DNA from: Rhizobium mayense
Lineage (GTDB): Bacteria > Pseudomonadota > Alphaproteobacteria > Rhizobiales > Rhizobiaceae
Length of the DNA stretch: 64,000 bases
Direction: 5' to 3'
Assembly: GCF_030272705.1 (NCBI RefSeq)
Contig: NZ_JARFYM010000026.1
Location: 1 to 64,000 of the forward strand
Numbering within the stretch: the first letter of the stretch is position 1; each line of letters opens with the position of its first letter. This document shows, in pieces, positions 35,803 through 45,155 of this stretch. Below the pieces are notes generated by a model. The model saw only the letters and a list, made by a program, of their open reading frames with translations, did not search any database and had not been told where the DNA came from. A program made the position numbers and the translations under genes.

Positions 35803-36936
35803 TCATTGCGGCCGACGGATCACCTTGAAGGCAAAGAACTGCGTCTTCTGCGTCGGATTGAAATTGTTGTCGGCAACGAAGATCAGCACATCCGTGCCGT
35901 CCTTCGCCTTGCCGAAGGTGACACCCTCGATGTTATCGGGCGCAAGACCGAGCGCGCGCAGATCCATCACCTGCGTTTTGCGCACTGGCACGATGCGCTG
36001 ATCGGTCTTGGCCAGAGAAGGAATGTTCGACACATCGGTCGCGCCGTCGAGATCGAACATGTTGATGACGACTGAGTTGCCGACATCTTGCGCATAACCG
36101 CGTTCGATCGACAGCGCGTGCCGGTCGTCCAGCGCAAGGATCTCCGACATGCCGAAGTCACTCCAGCCGCCGGGTTTGGCAGCCGCCTGCGGAATCGGCG
36201 ATACCGGATAGACATATTGCGCCTTTTGCTCGCCCGTGGCCGCTTCGTAGCGAATGAGGCGGGCGAGCGCGCCGTTGGTCAGGGTCGTCATCGGCCCGTC
36301 CTGATAGAGCGCGGATTCCATGCCGACGAGAAGGTCGCCACCGGAGAGGAAGGTCAGGTTTTCAAAAGCGAGATTATCGCGGATGCCCGTGCTCTTGTCG
36401 GCGGTCGGCGCAAAGCCCGAGGGCAGCGGCAGTTCGCGCACGAAACTGCCGTCGCGATTGGCGACCCGCACGAAAGGCGGCAGAAGTGCCTTTCCGTCGC
36501 CTTCGCTGCTCCAATAGATGCCGTCCTTGCCGATGCGGATCGATTCAGAATCGACCGTACGAATGGCGAAAGGCTGGCCGTTCTTGTCCTTCAGAGTGAC
36601 GTGATCGAGAACGGTCACGCCCTTGAGGCCGGCGGCGCTGACATCGATGTCGAGATCGTAGAAGCGCGCCGGCGCTTTTTCGGAGCGGTCGTCGCTGATG
36701 GAGATGTAGTGGCCGGTCGAAGGATCGAAATCGATGCCCGAGAGACCACCGACTTCAGCGCCGTTTTCCATGAAACCTGTCGCAATGTCGTATTCGCCGA
36801 GATAGGAGAGGCTGATGCCCGCCTTGCAGTCACCGAAGGGGCAGGGAACGTCGATCACCGTGCCGATATCCGTGGCGCGGGCAGCGGAGCCGACGAGAAG
36901 AGCGGCGGCGGCAGTCATCAAAAAGGGCTTCAACAT
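35803..36936 (-). CDS. Secreted phytase-like / esterase-like beta-propeller protein (PF13449)
   Basis: A 377-residue exported protein with a signal peptide of about 22 residues (LMTAAAALLVGSAARA-TD). The body is the 'esterase-like activity of phytase' fold, a beta propeller, with family marks GGLSGIDFDPSTGHYISISDDRS, DSESIRIGKDGIYWSSEGDG, LAFENLTFLSGGDLLVGMESAL, MSEILALDDRHALSIER and the terminal DNIEGVTFGKAKDGTDVLIFVADNNF. It has a Cys pair (PCPFGDC). The substrate (phosphate esters or other) is not established. A tandem 16-base repeat sits just upstream. Confidence 0.9.
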   Translation of the reverse strand: MLKPFLMTAAAALLVGSAARATDIGTVIDVPCPFGDCKAGISLSYLGEYDIATGFMENGAEVGGLSGIDFDPSTGHYISISDDRSEKAPARFYDLDIDVSAAGLKGVTVLDHVTLKDKNGQPFAIRTVDSESIRIGKDGIYWSSEGDGKALLPPFVRVANRDGSFVRELPLPSGFAPTADKSTGIRDNLAFENLTFLSGGDLLVGMESALYQDGPMTTLTNGALARLIRYEAATGEQKAQYVYPVSPIPQAAAKPGGWSDFGMSEILALDDRHALSIERGYAQDVGNSVVINMFDLDGATDVSNIPSLAKTDQRIVPVRKTQVMDLRALGLAPDNIEGVTFGKAKDGTDVLIFVADNNFNPTQKTQFFAFKVIRRPQ

Positions 36937-36961
36937 GGCGATATCGTCACATCCGGGTTAG

Positions 36962-36993
36962 CGAGTTGGCGGGTTCACGAGTTGGCAGGTTCG
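36962..36993. repeat. Tandem 16-base direct repeat upstream of the phytase-like gene
   Basis: CGAGTTGGCGGGTTCA (36962-36977) is followed directly by CGAGTTGGCAGGTTCG (36978-36993), 14 of 16 bases identical. It lies 26 bases upstream of the ATG at 36936, so it overlaps the likely promoter or leader. The spacing of 16 does not match the 11-base PhoB box. Confidence 0.75.
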
Positions 36994-37101
36994 CAGAGAT
37001 GCCGCATCTATGCATCCGCCCGTGACGCTTTCGTTACGGATGTCGATTAATTCGATAAAAATATCGCGTGGTCGTTCTGCCGCGACGGCGAACCGTGACT
37101 G

Positions 37102-39165
37102 TCAGATATCTAGATTCTCGGCAAATGCCGCGCGCTCCTGGATGAACCGGAAACGGGCATCGGCCTTGGTGCCCATGAGATTATCGACGGCTTCACGCGT
37201 GCCCTCGAAATCCACCTCGTCGATCTCGACGCGGAGCAGCGTGCGTCTCGCCGGATCCATCGTCGTTTCCTTGAGCTGGGCCGGAAGCATTTCGCCGAGG
37301 CCCTTGAAGCGACTGATCTCGATCTTGCCCTTGCCCTTGAACTCGGTCTCCATCAGCTCCAGCCGATGGGCGTCGTCGCGGGCGTAGATGGATTTCTGCC
37401 CCTGCGTGATCTTGTAGAGCGGCGGCACGGCTAGGAAGAGATGGCCGCCACGGATCAGCTCAGGCATTTCCTGATAGAAGAATGTGATCAGCAGCGAGGC
37501 GATATGGGCACCGTCGACGTCGGCATCGGTCATGACGACAACACGTTGATAGCGAAGATCCTCTTCGCGATATTTCGAGCGCGTGCCGCAACCTAGCGCC
37601 TGGACGAGATCGGCGATCTGCTGGTTGGCGGACAGCTTTTCGCGGCCGGCGCTGGCGACGTTGAGGATCTTGCCGCGCAACGGCAGGATCGCCTGATTGG
37701 TGCGGTTGCGCGCCTGCTTGGCGGAGCCACCGGCCGAATCACCTTCCACCAGAAAGAGTTCGGCGCCTTCCGCGGTATTTTGCGAGCAATCGGCGAGTTT
37801 GCCCGGCAGGCGCAGCTTGCGCACGGCCGTCTTGCGATTGACTTCTTTTTCCTTGCGGCGGCGCAGGCGTTCCTCGGAGCGCTCGATCACCCAATCCAGC
37901 AGCTTTTCGGCCTCGGCCGGATTGTCGGTGAGATAATGATCGAAGGGATCACGCAGCGCGTTTTCGACGATGCGCTGCGCCTCGACCGTCGCGAGCCTGT
38001 CCTTGGTCTGGCCGACGAATTCCGGTTCGCGGATGAATATGGAAAGCATGCCGACGCCGGAAATCATCACGTCGTCTGTGGTGATGCCGGCCGCACGCTT
38101 GTTCTGCGTCATCTCGGCATAGTTCTTCAGCCCCTTGGTCAGCGCGATGCGCAGGCCTGCCTCGTGCGTGCCGCCTTCCGGGGTGGGGATGGTGTTGCAA
38201 TAGGAATGGATCTGCGGATCGCCGCCGTACCAGGTGATCGCCCATTCCAATGAGCCGTGGCCGCTGGCTTTTTCCGACTTGCCGGCGAAAATCTCGCGCG
38301 TGACGGTGAACTCATTGCCCATCGTCGCCTTGAGGTAATCCTTCAGGCCGCCGGGGAAATGGAAGACGGCCTTTTCGGGAAATTCGGCGCCCGCCGGCAC
38401 CAATTCGGGATCGCAGCTCCAGCGGATTTCGACGCCGCCGAAAAGATAGGCCTTGGAGCGCGCCATGCGGAAAACGCGGGCGGGATCGAACCTGGCATGC
38501 TCGCCGAAAATCTGCGGATCGGGATGAAAACGGGTACGGGTGCCGCGGCGGTTATGGACATCGCCGAGCTCTTCCAGGCCGCCCTGCGGAATGCCGCGCG
38601 AAAAGCGCTGGCGATAGAGCTTGCGATTGCGCGCCACCTCGACCTCGAGATCATCAGACAACGCATTGACGACGGAAACGCCGACGCCGTGCAAGCCGCC
38701 CGAGGTCTCATAGGCCTTGCCGTCGAATTTGCCGCCTGCATGCAACTTGGTCATGATGACTTCGAGCGTCGACTTGCCCGGCACCTGCGGATGGTTTTCG
38801 ACAGGGATGCCGCGGCCGTTGTCGGTGACGGTCAGATAGCCCTTCTGGTCGAGATAGACTTCGATGAAATCGGCATGGCCGGCGACGGCCTCGTCCATGG
38901 AATTGTCGATGACTTCGGCGAAAAGGTGATGCAACGCCTTCTCGTCCGTGCCGCCGATGTACATGCCGGGGCGCATGCGCACTGGCTCCAGTCCTTCGAG
39001 GACGCGGATCGAATTGGCGCCGTATTCTTCGGAAGTCGAGGTTGTCGGCGCTGAGCGCGGTGCCGGAGCGGCCACAGGCTTTTCAGCCTTGACGGCCGGC
39101 TTGTCTGCCGCTTCCGGTTTCGGGGAAAGGGGCAGTCCGGAGAAGAGATCGTTGCTGTTATCCAT
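37102..39165 (-). CDS. parE: DNA topoisomerase IV subunit B
   Basis: A 687-residue ATPase subunit that, with ParC, unlinks daughter chromosomes. GHKL ATPase motifs: EVIDNSMDEAVAGHAD and TVTDNGRGIPVE near residues 85-130, and the Gly-rich lid GLHGVGVSVVNALS. The Toprim domain has LVEGDSAGGSAKQARNR and VVMTDADVDGAHIASLL. The ParE rather than GyrB assignment follows from NQAILPLRGKILNV with GCGTRSKYREEDLRY and the absence of the long GyrB insert. The N-terminal 45 residues are a Pro/Ala/Lys linker. ATG 39165 (MDNSNDLF) is chosen; ATG 39198 is also possible. Confidence 0.95.
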   Translation of the reverse strand: MDNSNDLFSGLPLSPKPEAADKPAVKAEKPVAAPAPRSAPTTSTSEEYGANSIRVLEGLEPVRMRPGMYIGGTDEKALHHLFAEVIDNSMDEAVAGHADFIEVYLDQKGYLTVTDNGRGIPVENHPQVPGKSTLEVIMTKLHAGGKFDGKAYETSGGLHGVGVSVVNALSDDLEVEVARNRKLYRQRFSRGIPQGGLEELGDVHNRRGTRTRFHPDPQIFGEHARFDPARVFRMARSKAYLFGGVEIRWSCDPELVPAGAEFPEKAVFHFPGGLKDYLKATMGNEFTVTREIFAGKSEKASGHGSLEWAITWYGGDPQIHSYCNTIPTPEGGTHEAGLRIALTKGLKNYAEMTQNKRAAGITTDDVMISGVGMLSIFIREPEFVGQTKDRLATVEAQRIVENALRDPFDHYLTDNPAEAEKLLDWVIERSEERLRRRKEKEVNRKTAVRKLRLPGKLADCSQNTAEGAELFLVEGDSAGGSAKQARNRTNQAILPLRGKILNVASAGREKLSANQQIADLVQALGCGTRSKYREEDLRYQRVVVMTDADVDGAHIASLLITFFYQEMPELIRGGHLFLAVPPLYKITQGQKSIYARDDAHRLELMETEFKGKGKIEISRFKGLGEMLPAQLKETTMDPARRTLLRVEIDEVDFEGTREAVDNLMGTKADARFRFIQERAAFAENLDI

Positions 39166-39365
39166 GGAACTGTTCAGATTTGTCCTTGAAGGGGTCATAC
39201 CCCAAAATCACCGCATTTGCCGTCAGTTTCGCGAATCACCGTGATTCTGCCAGAAACGATGCGCGAGCGCGATGGCGCCCCAGTGACGGGGCAAATTCGG
39301 AAAAAAGATTTGCGTTGCCGGGCTGCGGATGGCAAGCCCGTGGGCCTATCGAGGGAAGTGTCCGC

Positions 39366-40262
39366 ATGCGAATGTCCACAGCTCATTTGTCTATTTTAGC
39401 CGCGATTGCGGCGTTTTTGCCATTGACGGTCGCGTCGGGTGCCGCAGCCGAGGTGCTGAAGCCCTTCAAAGATGATCTCTTTTCCAATCAAACGGTCCTC
39501 GAAAGCCATGACAATGGTGCTTTCCAAACGATCGACTATCAGGAAATGCGCGACATCAATGGCCGCGACGAGGTCCCGGAACGGCGCGTCAAGCCGGCCT
39601 ATGTTGCAACCGGCGTGCGCTGGAAAGCGCAGCAGGACGAGACCTTGCCGCTCGGTGACCGCAAGCTCGACGTCACCCGCATTGGCCCGGCATCCAAGCA
39701 GGCCTTCACCGTGATCTTCATCCACGGCCGCGGCGGCGACCGCAGGCTGGGGTCGAACGACTATACGTTCGGCGGCAACTTCAACCGGCTGAAAAACCTC
39801 GCCTACAACAATGGCGGCACCTACTATGCCCCAAGCGTAAAAAGCTTCGATAGCGACGGCGTCACCGACATCGCGGCGCTGATCCGCTATTCCTACGAGC
39901 AGTCCGGTGGCAGGCCTGTCATTCTCACCTGCGCATCAATGGGCAGCTTCATCTGCTGGGGCATTACCCGCGACGCCGAAAGCGTCAAGCGCCTGAAGGG
40001 AATGGCGATTTTAAGCGGCGTCACCGATCCGGATTTCGCCAACAGCGCTTTCTACAAGGCAAAACTGCCGATCTGGTTCACCCATGGCAGCAGAGATCCT
40101 GTCTACGCGGCGACCAACCAGGAAGCTCTCTTTGAAAAGCTTTATAAGTCGCATTACCCGACGCGGTTCACGCTGTTTGCCACCGGCAACCATGGCACGC
40201 CGGTGCGCATGACCGACTGGCGAAAAGTGTTGAATTGGGTCATTGATCCACAACCCTCATAA
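39366..40262 (+). CDS. Secreted alpha/beta hydrolase
   Basis: A 298-residue periplasmic protein with a signal peptide of about 28 residues (LSILAAIAAFLPLTVASGAAA-EV). The alpha/beta hydrolase core has FTVIFIHGRGGDRR (oxyanion loop), nucleophile Ser in TCASMGSF, Asp in THGSRDPVY and His in TGNHGTP. The Ser-Asp-His triad is complete. The nucleophile elbow C-A-S-M-G differs from the common G-x-S-x-G. GAGGGAAG precedes ATG 39366. The substrate is unknown; it is divergent from parE. Confidence 0.86.
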   Translation: MRMSTAHLSILAAIAAFLPLTVASGAAAEVLKPFKDDLFSNQTVLESHDNGAFQTIDYQEMRDINGRDEVPERRVKPAYVATGVRWKAQQDETLPLGDRKLDVTRIGPASKQAFTVIFIHGRGGDRRLGSNDYTFGGNFNRLKNLAYNNGGTYYAPSVKSFDSDGVTDIAALIRYSYEQSGGRPVILTCASMGSFICWGITRDAESVKRLKGMAILSGVTDPDFANSAFYKAKLPIWFTHGSRDPVYAATNQEALFEKLYKSHYPTRFTLFATGNHGTPVRMTDWRKVLNWVIDPQPS

Positions 40263-40401
40263 CTCTCTTCGAAAAAATTTCGAATTATTTTCGGAAAAGC
40301 GATTTTTTAAACGATTTGAACTCCTTCCGGCCGCTTTCGACAACTTTTCTTTCCGCCCTAGTTTTGTTAGTGCGGCAGAGAGGTGACGGGGGAAACGCGG
40401 A

Positions 40402-41172
40402 ATGACAAATAAAATACGGCCGCTTTTGGCTGGAAATTGGAAGATGAATGGCACACGGGCCAGCCTCGACCAGATCAAGGCGATGGCCGATGGAGTGAAA
40501 GCGCCGCTATCCGAAAAAATCGACACATTGCTCTGCCCACCGGCAAGCTTGCTGTATGTCGCAACAGCACTTTGCGACGATAGTCCGCTGGCGATCGGTG
40601 CACAGGACTGCCATCAGCAAGTCAGCGGCCCGCATACAGGCGATATTTCCGCCGAGATGATCGCCGACTGCTTCGGTACCCATGTCATCGTCGGTCATTC
40701 CGAGCGGCGCAGAAACCATGCGGAAAGCGACATGCTGGTGCGCGCCAAGGCGGAAGCGGCTCATGCCGCGGGACTGATCACCATCATCTGCATTGGCGAA
40801 ACGGCCTACGAGCGTAACAGCGGCCAGACGCTGGATGTCCTGAAGCGCGAACTTAATGCTTCGGTTCCAGAAGGTTCGACCTCGGAGACGACCGTCGTCG
40901 CTTATGAGCCGGTATGGGCGATCGGCAGCGGCCAGCTTCCCACGCGCGCCGATATCGAGGAGGCACATTTCTTCATGCGCGACGAGCTCATCGAACGCTT
41001 TGGCGCCGACGGCGGGCAGATCCGTCTTCTCTATGGCGGCTCGGTCAACGGCGACAACGCGGCAGAGCTACTCGCCATCCCCAATGTGAACGGTGTGCTC
41101 GTTGGCGGCCACAGCTTGAAAGCCGTAGACTTCCTCGCCATCTATGGCGCATTCGAACGGCAGTTCGCCTGA
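40402..41172 (+). CDS. tpiA: Triosephosphate isomerase
   Basis: A 256-residue glycolytic TIM barrel interconverting dihydroxyacetone phosphate and glyceraldehyde 3-phosphate. Catalytic residues: Lys in LLAGNWKMNGT (N-terminus), His in VIVGHSERR, Glu in VAYEPVWAIGSG and the closing loop GSVNGDNAAELL with GVLVGGHSLKA at the C-terminus. All are intact. It starts the tpiA-secG-pyrG run, which is a conserved gene order in rhizobia. Confidence 0.97.
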   Translation: MTNKIRPLLAGNWKMNGTRASLDQIKAMADGVKAPLSEKIDTLLCPPASLLYVATALCDDSPLAIGAQDCHQQVSGPHTGDISAEMIADCFGTHVIVGHSERRRNHAESDMLVRAKAEAAHAAGLITIICIGETAYERNSGQTLDVLKRELNASVPEGSTSETTVVAYEPVWAIGSGQLPTRADIEEAHFFMRDELIERFGADGGQIRLLYGGSVNGDNAAELLAIPNVNGVLVGGHSLKAVDFLAIYGAFERQFA

Positions 41173-41287
41173 AGGTTTCACTTGCCTGGGTTCCAGTCTC
41201 AAAAGGACTTGGAATAGGCGAAAGCCTCATGTAAAGAGCCGCGAGCTTTTCTTTTTGATGCCCGCGCCTGTGGGCAGGACTGGACCT

Positions 41288-41878
41288 ATGCAAACCGTAC
41301 TGCTTGTCATCTATCTCATGGTTGTCATCGCCCTTATCGGCGTGGTGCTGATTCAGCGCTCGGAAGGCGGCGGCCTGGGCATCGGCGGCGGATCGGGCTT
41401 CATGTCGGCACGCGGCACGGCCAATGCGCTGACCCGCACCACGGCCATCCTTGCGGCGTTGTTCTTTGCATTGGCGCTGGGCATGAATGTTTATTCGCGC
41501 TTCGAGGGACGTCCGACCGATATTCTGAACCGTATTCCGAGCACGGCGGGTCAGGGCAACGGCATTCTCGATTCGCTCGGCGGCCAGAAGGGTGCAGCTC
41601 CGGCAGGCGGCCAATCCCAGCCGGCCAATAACAACGGTGTCCCGAACAGCGGCGTGGTTGCTCCGCAACCTCAGACGACGCCACAGCCCGCGCCGACGGC
41701 CACCCAACAGGCACCAGCCGCGCCCGCAACGCAGCCGGCTCCGGCAACTGGCGGTGAGCAGACTACTCCGGCCACCAACAGCCAGCAGGCGCCTGCCGCC
41801 ACCGGTCAGCAGCCAGCGCCGGCTCCGACAACCACAGCGCCAGCTCAAAGCGGCAGCGGCGTTCCGACCGGCCAGTAA
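41288..41878 (+). CDS. secG: Protein-export membrane protein SecG
   Basis: A 196-residue subunit of the SecYEG translocon. The conserved part is residues 1-75: helix 1 (TVLLVIYLMVVIALIGVVLIQ), the cytosolic loop RSEGGGLGIGGGSGFMSARGTANALT, and helix 2 (TTAILAALFFALALGMNVY). A C-terminal tail of about 110 residues, very rich in Pro, Gln, Thr and Ala, is unusual in enterobacteria but seen in alphaproteobacterial SecG. ATG 41288 follows CAGGA. A terminator separates it from pyrG. Confidence 0.96.
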   Translation: MQTVLLVIYLMVVIALIGVVLIQRSEGGGLGIGGGSGFMSARGTANALTRTTAILAALFFALALGMNVYSRFEGRPTDILNRIPSTAGQGNGILDSLGGQKGAAPAGGQSQPANNNGVPNSGVVAPQPQTTPQPAPTATQQAPAAPATQPAPATGGEQTTPATNSQQAPAATGQQPAPAPTTTAPAQSGSGVPTGQ

Positions 41879-41901
41879 GCCCGGTCAGCTACTAAAATCC
41901 T

Positions 41902-41934
41902 CCGGCAGGTCTTCCGATCTGCCGGTTTTGTTTT
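41902..41934 (+). terminator. Rho-independent terminator after secG
   Basis: CCGGCAG (41902-41908) pairs with CTGCCGG (41919-41925) around a 10-base loop and is followed by TTTTGTTTTG. It suggests that tpiA-secG transcripts end here and pyrG has its own promoter in the next 90 bases. Confidence 0.88.
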
Positions 41935-42022
41935 GTCAACATTCCGCGTTCTGCGTCCAAAATTCCGGAAACGAATTTTAGGACTGGCGGAATCATTTGT
42001 GAAAAGGTATCCGGTGACTCCC

Positions 42023-43651
42023 ATGGCGCGATATGTATTCATCACTGGCGGCGTGGTTTCTTCCCTCGGAAAAGGAATTGCGGCCGCGGCTCTCGGAGCG
42101 TTGTTGCAGGCCCGTGGTTATCGGGTCCGCCTTCGCAAACTCGACCCCTATCTGAACGTGGACCCGGGCACGATGAGCCCGACCCAGCACGGCGAGGTCT
42201 TCGTCACCGATGACGGTGCGGAAACCGACCTCGATCTTGGCCACTACGAACGCTTCACCGGCCGTTCGGCCACCAAGACCGACAACATCACCACCGGTCG
42301 CATCTATAAGAACATCATCGACAAGGAACGCCGCGGCGACTATCTCGGCGCTACTGTTCAGGTCATTCCGCACGTCACCAACGAGATCAAGGATTTCGTC
42401 ACCGAAGGCAATGACGACTATGATTTCGTCATCTGCGAGATCGGCGGCACGGTCGGCGACATCGAAGCCATGCCTTTCATGGAAGCGATCCGTCAGCTCG
42501 GCAACGATCTGCCACGCGGCACTGCCATCTACGTCCACCTGACGCTGATGCCTTACATCCCGGCGGCCGGCGAGCTGAAGACCAAACCGACCCAGCATTC
42601 CGTCAAGGAACTGCAGGCGCTCGGCATTCATCCCGACATCCTGCTCGTGCGCGCCGATCGGGAAATCCCCGAGGCTGAGCGTCGCAAGCTTTCGCTGTTC
42701 TGCAACGTCCGTCCGTCCGCCGTCATCCAGGCGCTCGATGTCGCCAATATCTACGACGTGCCGATGGCCTACCACAAGGAAGGCCTCGACAATGAGGTGC
42801 TGGCCGCTTTCGGCATCGAGCCGGCACCGAAGCCGCGGCTCGAGCAGTGGGAAGAAGTCTGCAACCGCATCCGCACGCCGGAAGGCGAGGTGACCATTGC
42901 CATCGTCGGCAAATATACCGGCCTCAAGGATGCCTATAAGTCGCTGATCGAAGCGCTGCACCACGGCGGCATCGCCAATCGCGTAAAGGTCAAGCTCGAA
43001 TGGATCGAGTCGGAGGTCTTCGAGAAGGAAGATCCAGCACCCTATCTCGAAAAGGTCCACGGCATTCTCGTGCCGGGCGGTTTTGGCGAACGAGGCTCCG
43101 AGGGCAAGATCCATGCGGCCCGCTTCGCCCGCGAGCGTAAGGTGCCGTATTTCGGCATCTGCTTCGGCATGCAGATGGCTGTCATCGAAGCAGCCCGCAA
43201 TCTTGCCGGCGTCGATCACGCGTCCTCCACCGAATTCGGTCCGACCAAGGAGCCGGTCGTCGGCCTGATGACGGAATGGCTGAAGGGCAACGAACTACAG
43301 AAGCGCACGGCATCCGGCGACCTCGGCGGCACAATGCGTCTCGGCGCCTACAAGGCGGCGCTGAAGAAGGGCACGAAGATCTCCGAAATCTATGGCTCGA
43401 CCGACATTTCCGAACGCCATCGCCACCGCTATGAAGTCAACATCGACTACAAAGAACGGCTGGAAGATTGCGGTCTCGTCTTCTCCGGCATGTCGCCGGA
43501 CGGCGTACTCCCGGAAACGATCGAATATGCGGATCATCCGTGGTTCATCGGTGTTCAGTATCATCCGGAATTGAAGTCCCGCCCGCTCGAACCGCACCCG
43601 TTGTTCTCGAGCTTCATCGAAGCGGCGACTGAGCAAAGCCGACTGGTTTAA
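42023..43651 (+). CDS. pyrG: CTP synthase
   Basis: A 542-residue enzyme that aminates UTP to CTP with glutamine and ATP. The N-terminal amidoligase domain starts with the P-loop segment YVFITGGVVSSLGKGIAAAALG, with LDPYLNVDPGTMSPTQHGEVFVTDDGAETDLDLGHYERF after it. The C-terminal class I glutaminase has the nucleophile Cys in FGICFGMQMAVIE and the His-Glu pair in GVQYHPELKSRP. ATG 42023 matches the universal MARYVFITGG start. Its 3' end overlaps the convergent ftrA-like frame by 38 bases. Confidence 0.98.
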   Translation: MARYVFITGGVVSSLGKGIAAAALGALLQARGYRVRLRKLDPYLNVDPGTMSPTQHGEVFVTDDGAETDLDLGHYERFTGRSATKTDNITTGRIYKNIIDKERRGDYLGATVQVIPHVTNEIKDFVTEGNDDYDFVICEIGGTVGDIEAMPFMEAIRQLGNDLPRGTAIYVHLTLMPYIPAAGELKTKPTQHSVKELQALGIHPDILLVRADREIPEAERRKLSLFCNVRPSAVIQALDVANIYDVPMAYHKEGLDNEVLAAFGIEPAPKPRLEQWEEVCNRIRTPEGEVTIAIVGKYTGLKDAYKSLIEALHHGGIANRVKVKLEWIESEVFEKEDPAPYLEKVHGILVPGGFGERGSEGKIHAARFARERKVPYFGICFGMQMAVIEAARNLAGVDHASSTEFGPTKEPVVGLMTEWLKGNELQKRTASGDLGGTMRLGAYKAALKKGTKISEIYGSTDISERHRHRYEVNIDYKERLEDCGLVFSGMSPDGVLPETIEYADHPWFIGVQYHPELKSRPLEPHPLFSSFIEAATEQSRLV

Positions 43652-44630
43652 GGGCGGCAAATCGCTTGCGGTAGTCACTCGGGCTGACCGCAAGCCTCTC
43701 CCGAAAATGATGGCGCATGGTGGCGAGCGATCCAAATCCGCTCGCCACAGCCACATCATCCAGCGAAATGGCAGTCTGCTTTTCGAGCAGATCCCGGGCG
43801 CGTCGCAGCCGCTCGCTCAATAGCCATTCGCCCGGCGCCATGCCGGTCGTCGCCTCGAAACGGCGCTGAAACGTCCGTACGCTCATGCCGGCACGCGCTG
43901 CAAGTGCAGCAATGGGCTGCTCTTCCTGCAAACGCTCGCGCATCCATTCGAGCAAAGGACCCAAGCGTGCTCCCTCGCGCTGTCGCAGAACCGGTGTCTC
44001 GATATATTGCGCCTGACCGCCTTCGCGATGGGGCGGCACCACGAGCCTCCGCGCAACACTGTTGGCGATGTCAGGGCCGAAATCCCGGCGCACGACATGC
44101 AGGCAAAGATCGATGGCGGCGGCGCTGCCGGCGGCGGTCAGCACACTGTCTTCGTCGACATAGAGAACATCGGCATCGACCGTGATATCCGGATAGCGCG
44201 CAGCAATAGAATCGACATAGCGCCAATGCGTCGTCGCCTTTCTGCCAGCAAGCAACCCCGCGGCTGCGAGGACCGCGACGCCCGAACATAACGACATGAT
44301 GCGAACGCCGCGGCGGCTGGCCGCTTGCAGCTCTGCAATCAACGGAGCAGGGACAGGTGTCCCGATGCCGCGCCAGCCGGGCACCACAATCAGATCGGCA
44401 TCGGCAATGACCTCCAGCCCGTGGTCGACCTGCACTGTGAGCCCACCAGCAGCGCGCAACGGCCCGTCCTCGATCGTGCAGGCGGAAAAGCGGTACCAAT
44501 CGGCGCCCATCTCAGGGCGCGCGAGACCGAAGATTTCGTAGGCGACGCCGAATTCGAACGTGCATAGCCCGTCATAGACGAGAGTGACGACATGCGGGCC
44601 GAGAGGATTAGGGCTATCGGAATTTGGCAT
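43614..44630 (-). CDS. GlxA/FtrA-type AraC-family regulator with DJ-1/PfpI domain
   Basis: A 338-residue regulator. The N-terminal DJ-1/PfpI-like domain (about residues 10-185) has VVTLVYDGLCTFEFGVAYEIFG and the elbow IMSLCSGVAVLAAAGLL, whose Cys sits where class I glutaminase nucleophiles lie; in this family it is a ligand-sensing fold. A double AraC helix-turn-helix follows (about 225-325; IAALAARAGMSVRTFQRRF and DVAVASGFGSLATMRHHFRE). It resembles FtrA, which typically controls an adjacent rhodanese gene; such a gene is divergent here at 44717. Start options are ATG 44630, ATG 44651 or TTG 44666. The 3' end overlaps pyrG. Confidence 0.88.
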   Translation of the reverse strand: MPNSDSPNPLGPHVVTLVYDGLCTFEFGVAYEIFGLARPEMGADWYRFSACTIEDGPLRAAGGLTVQVDHGLEVIADADLIVVPGWRGIGTPVPAPLIAELQAASRRGVRIMSLCSGVAVLAAAGLLAGRKATTHWRYVDSIAARYPDITVDADVLYVDEDSVLTAAGSAAAIDLCLHVVRRDFGPDIANSVARRLVVPPHREGGQAQYIETPVLRQREGARLGPLLEWMRERLQEEQPIAALAARAGMSVRTFQRRFEATTGMAPGEWLLSERLRRARDLLEKQTAISLDDVAVASGFGSLATMRHHFRERLAVSPSDYRKRFAALKPVGFAQSPLR

Positions 44631-44716
44631 GATGTTGACGCTATATGGCATTCCGGCCAATTTCAACTGTGGGTTCGCTCAGACATGAATGCGCTGAACC
44701 AAAGAAGGAGCGTTCC

Positions 44717-45109
44717 ATGTCCCTAGTCAGTGAAGTCCCCGCCGCAGCGCCGAGCCTCGTTGCTGAATATTATGCCCAGAGGCTAGCTTTCGAGACTGAT
44801 TGCTCCGATGTGTATCAGGCGATGACGTCGGGCAATGCTGACTTTGTGCTGATCGACGTTCGCGGGCCGGTCCTGTTTCAGGAGCGACATATCCCCGGCG
44901 CGATCAACCTCCCGCATGGCAAGATGACCGCGCGGAAGATGGCGGAATGGCCTGACGACACGCTGTTCGTCGTCTATTGCGCCGGACCGCATTGCAACGG
45001 CACGGACAAGGCGGCACTCCGCCTCGGCAGGCTTGGCAAGGGCGTCAAGGTCATGATTGGTGGCATCACCGGCTGGGCAGACGAGGGCAACCCGTTCGAA
45101 ATGGGCTGA
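44717..45109 (+). CDS. Rhodanese-like domain protein
   Basis: A 130-residue single-domain sulfurtransferase. The active-site Cys is C88 in VVYCAGPHCNGTDKAA; the extra Cys in the same loop (GPHC) is notable. FVLIDVRGPVLFQERHIPGAINLPHG (residues 43-68) and GGITGWADEGNPFE are the other rhodanese motifs. It probably moves persulfide sulfur. AAGGAG ends six bases before ATG 44717. It shares a short divergent promoter region with the FtrA-like gene, which probably regulates it. A terminator follows. Confidence 0.92.
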   Translation: MSLVSEVPAAAPSLVAEYYAQRLAFETDCSDVYQAMTSGNADFVLIDVRGPVLFQERHIPGAINLPHGKMTARKMAEWPDDTLFVVYCAGPHCNGTDKAALRLGRLGKGVKVMIGGITGWADEGNPFEMG

Positions 45110-45121
45110 TCGATTGACAAG

Positions 45122-45155
45122 GCAAACCCGACATCTGCCGGGTTTGCTCATTTTT
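45122..45155 (+). terminator. Rho-independent terminator after the rhodanese gene
   Basis: A perfect nine-base-pair stem GCAAACCCG (45122-45130) / CGGGTTTGC (45139-45147) with an eight-base loop, then TCATTTTT. It isolates the rhodanese transcript from the NicoT gene. Confidence 0.9.

Noticed and set aside
41993..43219. A 408-codon open frame on the minus strand
   Set aside because: Shadow of pyrG.
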